A stretch of DNA of 64,000 nt. Origin: G965247475 sp965247475. GTDB taxonomy: Bacteria; Chloroflexota; UBA11872. A program made the translations under genes and the position numbers. Position 1 is the first letter of the stretch. The number at the start of each line of letters is the position of its first letter. The stretch is taken from NCBI GenBank assembly GCA_965247475.1, contig OZ252016.1, positions 496,001 to 560,000 of the forward strand, written 5' to 3'. Below are positions 1-7,666 of this stretch, in pieces. The notes under the pieces were generated by a model. That model was not told the DNA's origin, did no database searches, and worked only from the letters and a program-made list of their open reading frames with translations.

Positions 1-85
1 CCTCGCCACAGGCCGCCAGCAGCGTAAGCGCGACGACCGCGAGCAAAGCGATCGGCGCCCATCCGCGAGAGGTACGACCAGGCAC
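1..85 (-). CDS. lipoprotein N-terminus (partial, runs off the left edge)
   Basis: Reading the minus strand, a GTG at 85 opens a frame encoding a short basic n-region (PGRTSRGW), a hydrophobic core (IALLAVVALTL) and a lipobox ending LAAC-GE. A purine-rich AGGGGGAG lies about 8 nt upstream of the GTG. This is the classic Sec/Lsp lipoprotein signal, so the product should be a membrane-anchored extracytoplasmic protein, for example a solute-binding protein, but only 28 codons are inside the window and the family cannot be told. It lies downstream of the GH127-like gene on the same strand with a gap of about 210 bp, and may belong to the same transport/degradation locus. Confidence 0.6.
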   Translation of the reverse strand, partial: MPGRTSRGWAPIALLAVVALTLLAACGE

Positions 86-294
86 GATGCCCGCTCCCCC
101 TGAACCGAGCTGCGACGGTGGTCCGACCGCGATCGTATCAGGGCCGTTCGCCGACTTGCCGCGGGCCGGATCCTCTTGAGCGTGACCTCGGCGCCGAGGG
201 TGGTCCTGGTTTGACTAGCGAGGCGCTAGCCACGGAGGCGTAGGCGGTCCGCTTCCCAAATGCGGCGCGCCCGCGGTTTGGGACCCCGTCCCGG

Positions 295-2262
295 TCACCA
301 CGCGATCTGTTCGTTCGAAACGAAGCGCGTGAGCTTTCGCCAGCGGGTTTGCCCGCTGCGATAGTGCTCGCGCCGGTAGAAGGGGTAGTACCGGCCCCGC
401 GGGAAGATGTCGACCACGTCGTTCCCGCGGCGCACCAGCGTGTACGTGCGCTTCTGGATGCCGATCAGGTCGGTCCGCTCCGGCAGCGGAAAGGTGATCG
501 TGGCCGTCTCGCCCGGCCGAACCGCGCCGAGCCGCGCGTAGCGGCCGTCCCACGACACGGCGCGAGCCTCGCCGTTCACCTCCGCGCGCGCCTCGGCCGG
601 CCGCACCCATTCCGCGATCCGCACCGCGAGCTCCACCGGCTGCTTGACCTTGATGTCCACCCGTCCCTCATACGGGATGTAGCTGTCCACGTCGGCCCAC
701 CGCGACGCGCGGTTGAGCAGCAGATTGACCCGCAGCGCGCCGTCGGAGTGCGTGACGATCCGGTCCCAGATCCAGTAGATGGCACGCGCCGCGTTGGCCG
801 TGTCGCCGTGGACGAACCCCCGGATGCCGGTCGGATCGTCATACCAGTCGTTCGGAGCGGCCTCGGTTGGCCAGGACCCGAGGTTGCGTTCCAGAACTCG
901 GTCGGTGGTCTGTCCCGGGCCCACCTGGACTGTCGGAAACGCCCTCCGCCTGATCGCGGCGACGCTCTCACCGGCCAGTGTGGAGCCCGGAAGGTGGCGA
1001 GCCCAATCCACGCTGAGCAGCTGCGACTCGGCAAGCATGTTGCGGGTCCACCGATCGATGTCATCCCAGCAATCCGCGATCCCCGCTTCGCTCAGGCGCA
1101 CCGCCGTCGCCAGCATGGTGGCCAGACCGGCCACCTCGCACGGGTTGAACTGCTCCGCGTCGTACTCGCGCGACTCGCCCTCGTCCAGCTCGCCGCTGAT
1201 GGTCCGCTCACGCCACTCCGGCCCGGGGACGTGGTTTGGAGCGAAGCCGATAAGCGTATTCAACCGTGCCCGGGCCCACGTGTAGCTCTTCACCACGAAC
1301 TCCAGCAGCTCGTCGTCGTTCGCCTGCAGCGCGTAGTCGGCCATGGCCCGCAGACCGCGGGCGTGCGCGTGGACGTGCCCTTTCACCGCGCCGCGCTGGG
1401 CCGTCACGAACGCTCCGTCCTCGGCAAAGAACGTGTCTCGATGAAACACGATCAGCTTGCCAGCCAGTGTCAGCGCGGGCTCATAGCCGATCTGCTCGTA
1501 CGCCCGTACCAGCCCCCAGTACACCAGGCTGAGCTCGGCCATGTGGTAGTGGAAGCGCGGGGTCGCGTCGGTCGGTGGTTGCTCGGTCACCCATAGGGGG
1601 CCGGGCCAGAAGAAGGCGTAGTCGCCGCGGTCGACCGCGATCTCGATCAGCCCATCCACCGCTCGACGGATCGACTCCTCCCATACGGGCCCGCCGTCGC
1701 GCGCCGCGTACAGCGAGACGGTGCGCAGCAGTTGCCCGATGACGAACGGCGACAACACTTGCTCGCTGTCCGGATCGAACTCGCCGCCCAGAACCCCTGC
1801 CACGAAGCTGGGATCCTCGTTCAGCAGATCCATCGCCCAGGGACGGCCTCGAATCGGGATAACGAACAGTCCGTTGTCGCCCTGTTCCAGCAGCGTGACT
1901 TCCATCCAGCGGCGATCCACGTGCAGGTTCTGATCGCTGCCCGACATCAGCCGGTTCAGGACCACGGCCTCCTGGAACTTGGGTGTCAGCGTGGGGCTGG
2001 AGAAATCCGCCAGCATCGTCGGCACCGGGGTGAACTTGACGCGCCAGTACACCTCGTAGTCTGCCTCCGGGTTCGGGTTCTCCGTCATCGCGTGAATCGC
2101 CAGCCGTGCCCGCTCGGCCAGATCGAGCGTGTCGGGCACCAGCGCCTCGTAGCGCTCGCCGTCGTACGACGGCATCTGGAAATCCGGGAAGGTCGAGCGG
2201 ACGTACCCGATCGGATCGCCGGGCTTCCAGTTCGGCTCTAGTTCACTCGCGTCCGGCAGCAT
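295..2262 (-). CDS. GH127 / DUF1680-like (alpha/alpha)6-barrel protein
   Basis: A 655-residue protein without signal peptide. The C-terminal quarter has the layout of the GH127 (beta-L-arabinofuranosidase, DUF1680) family: after a helical barrel comes LRVNLLLNRASRWADVDSYI, then a beta-domain with VELAVRIAEWV and AEVNGEA, ending in YTLVRRGNDVVDIFPRG. Family members cleave terminal arabinofuranosides or related sugars; catalytic Glu/Cys assignment cannot be made by eye, so activity is unproven. Its ATG at 2262 lies only 9 bp after the stop of the first of three tandem lipoprotein genes, so it is probably co-transcribed with them. Alternative: a GH127-related hydrolase of another specificity. 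Confidence 0.6.
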   Translation of the reverse strand: MLPDASELEPNWKPGDPIGYVRSTFPDFQMPSYDGERYEALVPDTLDLAERARLAIHAMTENPNPEADYEVYWRVKFTPVPTMLADFSSPTLTPKFQEAVVLNRLMSGSDQNLHVDRRWMEVTLLEQGDNGLFVIPIRGRPWAMDLLNEDPSFVAGVLGGEFDPDSEQVLSPFVIGQLLRTVSLYAARDGGPVWEESIRRAVDGLIEIAVDRGDYAFFWPGPLWVTEQPPTDATPRFHYHMAELSLVYWGLVRAYEQIGYEPALTLAGKLIVFHRDTFFAEDGAFVTAQRGAVKGHVHAHARGLRAMADYALQANDDELLEFVVKSYTWARARLNTLIGFAPNHVPGPEWRERTISGELDEGESREYDAEQFNPCEVAGLATMLATAVRLSEAGIADCWDDIDRWTRNMLAESQLLSVDWARHLPGSTLAGESVAAIRRRAFPTVQVGPGQTTDRVLERNLGSWPTEAAPNDWYDDPTGIRGFVHGDTANAARAIYWIWDRIVTHSDGALRVNLLLNRASRWADVDSYIPYEGRVDIKVKQPVELAVRIAEWVRPAEARAEVNGEARAVSWDGRYARLGAVRPGETATITFPLPERTDLIGIQKRTYTLVRRGNDVVDIFPRGRYYPFYRREHYRSGQTRWRKLTRFVSNEQIAW

Positions 2263-2271
2263 TGCCCGGTC

Positions 2272-2883
2272 CTACCCACACGTGGCGCTGCCGAAGCCGA
2301 TGTTGGGGCACGGCGTCTGTCCCTGGCAGCCCGCCCCAGTTCCTCCGGTCCCCGGCTCGAAGCACACCGAGAACGTGTACTCCAGACGCTTGACCGGCGC
2401 GTCGCCGCGGTTCGCCGGGTCCCGCTCGACGAGTTCGAGCACGAAAACCGCTTCACCGACCGCGCTCGGCCGGAATTCCAGCACCCTCTTCGCCGTGGTG
2501 GGATCCCCGATCAGGTCGCCGGTCTCGAAGGCCAACCGGTCATCGACCCCATACCACTCGACCACGAACGGATCGGGCTTCTCCGCGAAGCGCCAGCGCA
2601 GGCTGGACGCATCGTCACCCTCGAGGGTCAAAACCACGCCCTTCTTGTCCGGCAGGCCGATGTCGGCCGAGAACGTGGGCGCCTCGATGACCCGGCCAGC
2701 GTCGGCCTCGGTGAGCACGAGATCGGCCTCGGTCATCACCACACCCGTCGCGACCGAGATTTGCCCCACGTCCTCGCCGACCACGCTTTCGCCGCACGCG
2801 CCCAGCGCGGTCAGCGCGACCAGTGCCGCCAGCCCGAGAAACCGTCGACGGCCGGTGGTCCTCATGATCGCGTTCTGCTTCAT
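2272..2883 (-). CDS. lipoprotein, copy 1 of a tandem family with Cys-rich tail
   Basis: Begins MKQNAIMRTTGRRRFLGL, a twin-arginine-like n-region, followed by a hydrophobic stretch and the lipobox LTALGAC. The mature part (about 170 residues) is predicted beta-rich and ends in a conserved cysteine-containing tail (C-x-G-Q-T-P-C-P-N-I-G-F-G-S-A-T-C-G). The pattern of a hydrophobic strand VVLTLEGDD and a late VFVLELVERDP strand is loosely reminiscent of chagasin-like (I42) inhibitor folds, but the NPTTGY signature is absent, so I leave function open. First of the three copies counted toward the GH127-like gene, which follows after 9 bp. The second in-frame ATG (2865) is an alternative start. Confidence 0.65.
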   Translation of the reverse strand: MKQNAIMRTTGRRRFLGLAALVALTALGACGESVVGEDVGQISVATGVVMTEADLVLTEADAGRVIEAPTFSADIGLPDKKGVVLTLEGDDASSLRWRFAEKPDPFVVEWYGVDDRLAFETGDLIGDPTTAKRVLEFRPSAVGEAVFVLELVERDPANRGDAPVKRLEYTFSVCFEPGTGGTGAGCQGQTPCPNIGFGSATCG

Positions 2884-2972
2884 GGCCGGAGCCGGTGAAC
2901 AGCGAAGGTCTTGAATCGAATGGAGGATACGCCGCCGCACCGGCGCCTGCCACGGGCCTACCCGCGCCGGTC

Positions 2973-3592
2973 CTACCCGCACGTCGCGCCGCCGAACCCG
3001 ATGCTGGGGCACGGCGTCTGTCCCTGGCAGCCGGCTTGGGTTCCTCCGCCCGCCGACTCCATGCAGGTCGAGAACGCGTACTCCAGACGCTTGACCGGCG
3101 CGCCCACGCGGTCCGCGGGATCGTGCTCGACGAGCTCGACTACGAACGTACGAACGCCGTCTCGCCGATTGTGGCGGGTCGGAATTCCAGCACCTTCTTC
3201 GCTGTGGCGGGATCGCCGATCAGGTCGCCGGTCTCGAAGGCCAACCGGCCATCGACCGCATACCACTCGACCACGAACGGATCGGGCTTCTCCGCGAAGC
3301 GCCAGCGCAGGCTGGACGCATCGTCGCCTTCGAGGGTCAGCAGCACGCCCTTCTTGTCCGGCAGGCCGATGTCATGCAAGAACGTGGGCGCCTCGATGAC
3401 CCGGCCCGCATCGGCCTCGGTGAGCACGACATCGGCCTCGGTCATCACCTTGCCCGTCGCGACCGAGATCTGACCCACCCCCTGGCCGACCACGCTCTCG
3501 CCGCACGCGCCCAGCGCAGCCAGCGCGAAGACTCCCGCCAGCCCGAGGACTCGTCGACGGCCAATCGCCCTCATGAACGCGGTCTGCTTCAT
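2973..3592 (-). pseudogene. lipoprotein copy 2, frameshifted by an 8-bp tandem duplication
   Basis: From ATG 3592 the frame gives MKQTAFMRAIGRRRVLGL, lipobox LAALGAC and a body nearly identical to copies 1 and 3 up to PATIGETAFV. There the frame is lost: the two 8-mers TACGAACG at 3141-3148 and 3149-3156 are a direct duplication present in neither sister copy. Downstream, in the new frame, the rest of the protein resumes (TFVVELVEHDP, then VKRLEYAFSTC and the tail C-x-G-Q-T-P-C-P-S-I-G-F-G-G-A-T-C-G). Without the extra 8 bp the gene would be full length, so either it is a recent pseudogene or a phase-variable/assembly event. Confidence 0.7.
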
Positions 3593-3681
3593 GGGCGGAG
3601 CCGGTGAACAGCGAAGGTCCCGAATCAGATGGAGGATACGCCGCCGAACCGGTGCTTGCTAGGCGCTCGCTCGAACCAGTC

Positions 3682-4296
3682 CTACCCGCAGGTAGCGCTG
3701 CCGAACCCGATGCTGGGGCATGGCGTCTGTCCCGCGCAACCCCCCCCGGCAAATGCCGGATCCCCCGGCTCGTAGCAGACCGAGAACATGTACTCCAGAC
3801 GTTTGACCGGCTCGCCGGACCGCATGGCCGGGTCCCGTTCGACCAGTTCCAGCACGAAGCTGGTCTCCCCGATCGTGCCGGGGCGGAATTCCAGGACCTT
3901 CTTCGCCGTGGCGGGATCGCCGATCAGGTCGCCGGTCTCGAAGGCAAGCCGGTCGTCCACCCCGTACCACTCCACGAAGAACGGATCGGGCTTCGCCGCG
4001 AAGCGCCAGCGCAGGCTGGATGCATCGTCACCTTCAAGGGTCAACAGTATGCCCTTCTTGTCCGGCAGGCCGATGTCGACCGAGAACGAGGGCGCCTCGA
4101 TCACCCGACCAGCGTCGGCCTCGGTCAGCAGGAGATCGGCCTCGGTCATCACGTGACCCGTTGCGACCGAGATATCCCCGACCTCCTCGCCGACCACGCT
4201 TTCGCCGCACGCGCCCAGCGTGGCCAGCGCGGAGACCGCCGCCAGCCCGAGGAATCGTCGCCGCCCGATTGCCTTCATGACTGTGTCCTGCTGCAT
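3682..4296 (-). CDS. lipoprotein, copy 3 of the tandem family
   Basis: A 204-residue paralogue starting MKAIGRRRFLGLAAV within MQQDTVMKAIGRRR, lipobox LATLGAC, body colinear with copy 1 (LTEADAGRVIEAPSF, DIGLPDKKGILLTLEGDD, SFVLELVERDP) and the same tail GCAGQTPCPSIGFG ending CG. It is the most upstream gene of the minus-strand group. The leader preceding each copy is also conserved: on the minus strand all three have GTATCCTCCAT roughly 35 nt before the ATG, followed by GACCTTCGC and a CACCGG block, so each duplication unit carried its own upstream region. Likely a Tat- or Sec-exported, lipid-anchored protein of unknown function. Confidence 0.65.
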   Translation of the reverse strand: MQQDTVMKAIGRRRFLGLAAVSALATLGACGESVVGEEVGDISVATGHVMTEADLLLTEADAGRVIEAPSFSVDIGLPDKKGILLTLEGDDASSLRWRFAAKPDPFFVEWYGVDDRLAFETGDLIGDPATAKKVLEFRPGTIGETSFVLELVERDPAMRSGEPVKRLEYMFSVCYEPGDPAFAGGGCAGQTPCPSIGFGSATCG

Positions 4297-4528
4297 GGCC
4301 GGTACCGGTGAACCGCGAAGGTCGTGTAGGGGATGGAGGATACGTCGCCGAACGAGTGGTTGCTAGGCGCCCACTCGACCGGCGATGCGCGACGCCCCTC
4401 CAACGTGGCTTCGCGGCCATCCCTGCACATGCGTTACCGCATACGCGATCGATCGCAACGATTCCCGCGCACGACACGCCCCTGCCCTGCGCACTACTCT
4501 CCGCACGTCGTGGCCCAGGGGAATACGC

Positions 4529-5671
4529 ATGAAGATCACGGATGTCCGCTGCATTCCAGTCTTCGCCCAAGCGCGGGAGTTCAACTACCTGGTCGTACGC
4601 GTCGAGACCGACGACGGGCTCTACGGGCTCGGCGAGTCCGGCATCGCCGGTAAAGAGCTCGCCATCCAGGGCATTGTCGAGCACTTCCGACCGCTCCTGA
4701 TCGGCGAGGACCCGCGGCGCACCGACTTCATCTGGCAACGCTTGTTTCGCGGGAACTTCTTCAAGGGGGGCCACCTGCTCTCCGCGGCCATCTCGGCCAT
4801 CGACGTCGCGCTCTGGGACATCAAAGGGAAGGCGCTCGGCGTTCCGATCTGGCAACTGCTCGGCGGCAAGTCGCGCGACAAAGTCATCTGCTACCCGCAC
4901 GTTCTCGGCACGGCCACCGACGAGATCCTCCAGGACTGCGACCGCGTGCTGGCCGAGGGGTTCAAGTTCGTGCGCTTCGGCGCGCTCGGCGACGATAGCG
5001 AGGGGGTGTTCGAGCCCCGCCGCGCGGTGCCGAAGATTCGGGAGCTCACCTCCGCCGTCCGAGATCACATCGGGCCGGACGTTGAGATCTGCGTCGACTT
5101 CCATACGCGGCTCGATCCCATTGACGCCGTCCGTCTGTGCGACGCGCTCGAGCCGCTCGACATCTTCTTTGCCGAGGACCCGGTCCGCTCCGAGCGGCCC
5201 GAGGCGTACCAGTTCGTGCGCGAGCACACCAACGTCCCCATCGCGGGCGGCGAAGAGCTGGCCTCCAAGTGGGAGTTCCAGCCGCTGATCGAGCGCGATC
5301 TCATCGACTACGTGCGCGTCGATCTCGGGATCGTCGGTGGGTTCACCGAGGCCAGCAAGGTCGCCGGCATGGCCGAATCTCACTACCAGTACCTGGCGCC
5401 GCACGCGCCCCTCGGGCCTGTCTCGCTCGCGGCCTGCGTGCACCTGGACATCGCCAGCGCGCTGGTCGGCGTCCAGGAGCTTCCGCTGCTGCCCGGCGCC
5501 ATGCCGGATGTCTTCCCCAAGCAGATGGAGTTCGAGGACGGCTATCTGCTCGCCCCGCAGTCACCCGGCCTGGGCGTCGAGATCGATGAGGAGGCCGCCA
5601 AGGACCATCCGTTCAGAATGATGCCGCTGACCGAGTACCGCCGCGACGACGGATCGGTGACCAACTGGTAG
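4529..5671 (+). CDS. enolase-superfamily sugar-acid dehydratase (galactonate dehydratase-like)
   Basis: 380 residues from ATG 4529, which has AGGGGAA about 7 nt upstream. The N-terminal capping domain (MKITDVRCIPV, GLYGLGESG) leads into a TIM barrel with metal ligands in CVDFHTR (Asp190, His192), FFAEDP and AGGEELASKWEF, and a late LAPHAPLGPVSLAAC. The D-x-H on the third strand and the APHxPLGP loop are typical of the mannonate/galactonate dehydratase (DgoD/ManD) branch, which removes water from aldonic acids to give 2-keto-3-deoxy sugar acids. Substrate is inferred only. The nitrilase-family gene follows on the same strand after 47 bp. Confidence 0.85.
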   Translation: MKITDVRCIPVFAQAREFNYLVVRVETDDGLYGLGESGIAGKELAIQGIVEHFRPLLIGEDPRRTDFIWQRLFRGNFFKGGHLLSAAISAIDVALWDIKGKALGVPIWQLLGGKSRDKVICYPHVLGTATDEILQDCDRVLAEGFKFVRFGALGDDSEGVFEPRRAVPKIRELTSAVRDHIGPDVEICVDFHTRLDPIDAVRLCDALEPLDIFFAEDPVRSERPEAYQFVREHTNVPIAGGEELASKWEFQPLIERDLIDYVRVDLGIVGGFTEASKVAGMAESHYQYLAPHAPLGPVSLAACVHLDIASALVGVQELPLLPGAMPDVFPKQMEFEDGYLLAPQSPGLGVEIDEEAAKDHPFRMMPLTEYRRDDGSVTNW

Positions 5672-5718
5672 CGAGCGCCCGGACGCCAGGCTTGGCACGA
5701 CCGATGCGTGAGGCGTAG

Positions 5719-6519
5719 ATGCGAATAGGCGCGGTCACGCTCTGCTCGCGCCGCGGCGAGAAACAGGCCAATCTCGACCGCATCGTTTGCTACGGCGAAC
5801 GCGCGGCGGAGCGCGGTTGCCGGCTGGTGATCTTCCCGGAGTTCTCGGTGAACGGGCCGTGGGTGACCTACGACCCGGACGCCGACCTTTCGGTTCTGGA
5901 GCGCGACGCGGAGCCGATCCCCGGACCGACCACCGACCGGCTCACCGCCGAGGCGAGGCGTCTTGACATAACATTCGGTGTCGGTATTGCGGAGCGCGGC
6001 CTCGCGCCCAAGCCGTTCAACACCTACGCGATCATCGGCCCCGAGGGTGTGCTGCACCTCCAGCGCAAGCTGCAACCGACCGAGAGCGAGGTTGCGTTCT
6101 ACCGTGGCGGCGGCGACGCCATGGCGCCCTTCACGCTCGGTGGAACGACCTTCGGCGTGACCATCTGCGCCGACAACGAGAACCCGGCGATACACGATCG
6201 ACTCCACGGGCACGGCGCGCGTGTGTTTCTCGAACCCCACTACGACTGTGCGAAGAGATTCCAGAACCCGGGCGACTCCTGGGATGAGTTGCTCGAGTTC
6301 AACTGCGACGGCACGCGCGCCCATCGCGCCCGTGCCCTGGCCGAGCGACTGGGTGTGATCGCCGTCTACGTCGACGCCAAGGACCCGCGTCGGCGGTTCG
6401 AGGACTATCCCGAGTGGCCGCACTACGTCAACGGCATCAGCTCGGTCTTCGGTCCCGGCGGCGAGCTTCTGGCCCAAAACGCCGGCAACGAGGAATCGCT
6501 GCTTACGTTCGACGTTTGA
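5719..6519 (+). CDS. carbon-nitrogen hydrolase (nitrilase superfamily)
   Basis: 266 residues with the full Glu-Lys-Cys triad of the superfamily: Glu41 in IFPEFS, Lys117 in QRKLQP and Cys150 in GVTICADNE. The fold begins directly with MRIGAVTLC, so no leader. These enzymes hydrolyse amides, nitriles or carbamoyl groups; the branch (amidase, N-carbamoylase, other) cannot be fixed by eye. It follows the galactonate-dehydratase-like gene on the same strand with a 47-bp gap, suggesting a shared transcript. A weak GAGGCG precedes the ATG. Confidence 0.85.
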   Translation: MRIGAVTLCSRRGEKQANLDRIVCYGERAAERGCRLVIFPEFSVNGPWVTYDPDADLSVLERDAEPIPGPTTDRLTAEARRLDITFGVGIAERGLAPKPFNTYAIIGPEGVLHLQRKLQPTESEVAFYRGGGDAMAPFTLGGTTFGVTICADNENPAIHDRLHGHGARVFLEPHYDCAKRFQNPGDSWDELLEFNCDGTRAHRARALAERLGVIAVYVDAKDPRRRFEDYPEWPHYVNGISSVFGPGGELLAQNAGNEESLLTFDV

Positions 6520-6678
6520 TCGACCGAGTCACCCGCGCCCCGCCCCGGCCTGGGCCGTCGGGGCACTACATGCAAACGTTGCCGCATCCTCAGACCCGTA
6601 ACTGCCGCTCGCATCCGGCAGTAAGATCCCAGGGACCGCCGTGGCCTGGATCATCGGTCGTTGAGTGAGGGGTGCGTG

Positions 6679-7252
6679 ATGTACCGCTTGTTTCGCCATC
6701 GTGATCTGGGCGCCGCCCAAGCGCTCCTCAGCGCGGCCGTTCTGGGTGTAGCGTTGTTTGCCTGGGGCGATCAGACCGACATGTTTGACCGGCCGGGTCT
6801 CGCCTCCACATCCAACTGGACCTGGAGGGTATGGCAGGTCGGCGCTTTGCTCATGGGCATACCCGGTGTCTGGTGGCTGTGGCGTGGGACCCGACGCGTG
6901 GCCTGGACGCGGAGCCTGGTGTTAGGCGTCCTCGCGCTGGTTGTTTTTCTCAACGTCTATAACCGATGCACTGTTCGGAGCGCACGTGGGGAACGTCTGG
7001 AAAGCAATCAACCCGATTTTCCTGGGATGCAGCGGCATCGCCGTCGCAACTCTCTGGACTCGCGGTAGCTCGGCCGAACGTATTGGCGCCGTGTTCTTTG
7101 CTGCGCTGGGGACCGTCCTGTTCGTTAACGCGTATTTCCTCAACAACGACACCATTTGGGAGGCGTTGAATCCTTTGAGGGTTCTGGTATTGCTGCTGTG
7201 GTCTGCCGCGGCATTGACAGTGGGCGTTCGATGCCAGGAGTCCGGCGGATAG
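6679..7252 (+). pseudogene. small membrane protein, apparently frameshifted
   Basis: ATG 6679 (preceded by GTGAGGGGTG) opens a frame of membrane segments (LLSAAVLGVALFAW, VGALLMGIPGVWWLW, LVLGVLALVVFLNVY), which runs into a Ser/Arg-rich tail from about 6965. At that point the second frame carries the continuation: GAHVGNVWKAINP, then membrane segments IFLGCSGIAVATLW, AVFFAALGTVLFVNAYFL and VLVLLLWSAAALTVG, ending at 7252. The two halves resemble each other (LNVYN..GNVWKAINP against VNAYF..DTIWEALNP), supporting one five-helix protein split by a single-base indel near 6955-6970. No family recognised. Could alternatively be two genes. Confidence 0.5.
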
Positions 7253-7253
7253 T

Positions 7254-7325
7254 TTGCTGCACACGTTGTTTCGACGTCGATATCTCGGCGTAGCCGAGGC
7301 CCTTGCCGCGGCCGGAGACCAATAG
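7254..7325 (+). pseudogene. orphan N-terminal fragment of a paralogue of the preceding membrane gene
   Basis: Immediately after the stop at 7252, the 24 codons from TTG 7254 to TAG 7325 encode LLHTLFRRRYLGVAEALAAA, clearly alike to the first residues of the previous gene (LFRHRDLGAAQALLSAA). The similarity then ends. It looks like the remains of a tandem duplicate truncated by later intergenic repeats. Confidence 0.4.
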
Positions 7326-7340
7326 AAGCCCCGCCGGTCT

Positions 7341-7390
7341 GAGCGATCCGAGGGCCTTGAAACATACAAGGGGCGGTTCGCGAACCGCCC
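7341..7390 (-). repeat. intergenic repeat family E, copy 1, ending in a 20-bp palindrome
   Basis: The minus strand reads CGAACCGCCCCTTGTATG, then TTTCAAGGCCCTCGGATCG, matching 14111-14150 on the plus strand with few changes. Positions 7371-7390 form a perfect palindrome (arms GGGCGGTTCG and CGAACCGCCC). No coding sense seen. Confidence 0.6.
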
Positions 7391-7450
7391 GGTCGCCCAG
7401 GGCGGCGCCGGCACGAGAGATCCGCCGGGCCACGCCCCACCGTCAGCGCC

Positions 7451-7496
7451 GTTGCGAGCGCCGCGAGGAATCTCATGGCCACTGGACCGGCGCAAG
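7451..7496 (+). repeat. intergenic repeat family A
   Basis: Core GCGAGGAATCTCATGGCC followed by ACTGGACCGGCGCAAG. The same core recurs at eight other gaps in this window. It lies in a 414-bp gap (7253-7666) filled with repeats of families E, A, D and A in that order and no gene. Confidence 0.65.
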
Positions 7497-7570
7497 TTCC
7501 CTCGCCCGCGGGGAGAGGGTTAGGGTGAGGGGTCCAGCGCTGCCGCCGTCTCGTACCCAACCACGCCGCC
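7497..7570 (+). repeat. intergenic repeat family D, intact copy
   Basis: TTCCCTCGCCCGCGGGGAG followed by AGGGTTAGGGTGAGGGGTCC, GCGCTGC and CCCAACCACGCCG. A second copy of the whole unit is split in two by the IS5-like element (14153-14165 and 15360-15420), so this one shows the empty-site sequence. Confidence 0.65.
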
Positions 7571-7588
7571 GTAGCGATCGACCTCCAA

Positions 7589-7640
7589 TGTCATTCGAGC
7601 CGGAGGCGAGGAATCTCAGGGCCACTGGACCGGCGCAAGC
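7589..7640 (+). repeat. intergenic repeat family A
   Basis: TGTCATTCGAGCCGGAGGCG, then AGGAATCTCAGGGCCACTGG and ACCGGCGCAAG. It ends about 25 bp before the stop of the convergent 2-hydroxyacid dehydrogenase gene. Confidence 0.65.
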
Positions 7641-7666
7641 GTCGGCGGCCAGCCTCGGCCGCCCGC

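Noticed and set aside
2290..2900. Chagasin (I42) protease inhibitor assignment for the tandem lipoproteins
   Set aside because: Only strand patterns are similar; the NPTTGY, GxGG and RPW signatures of chagasin are missing.
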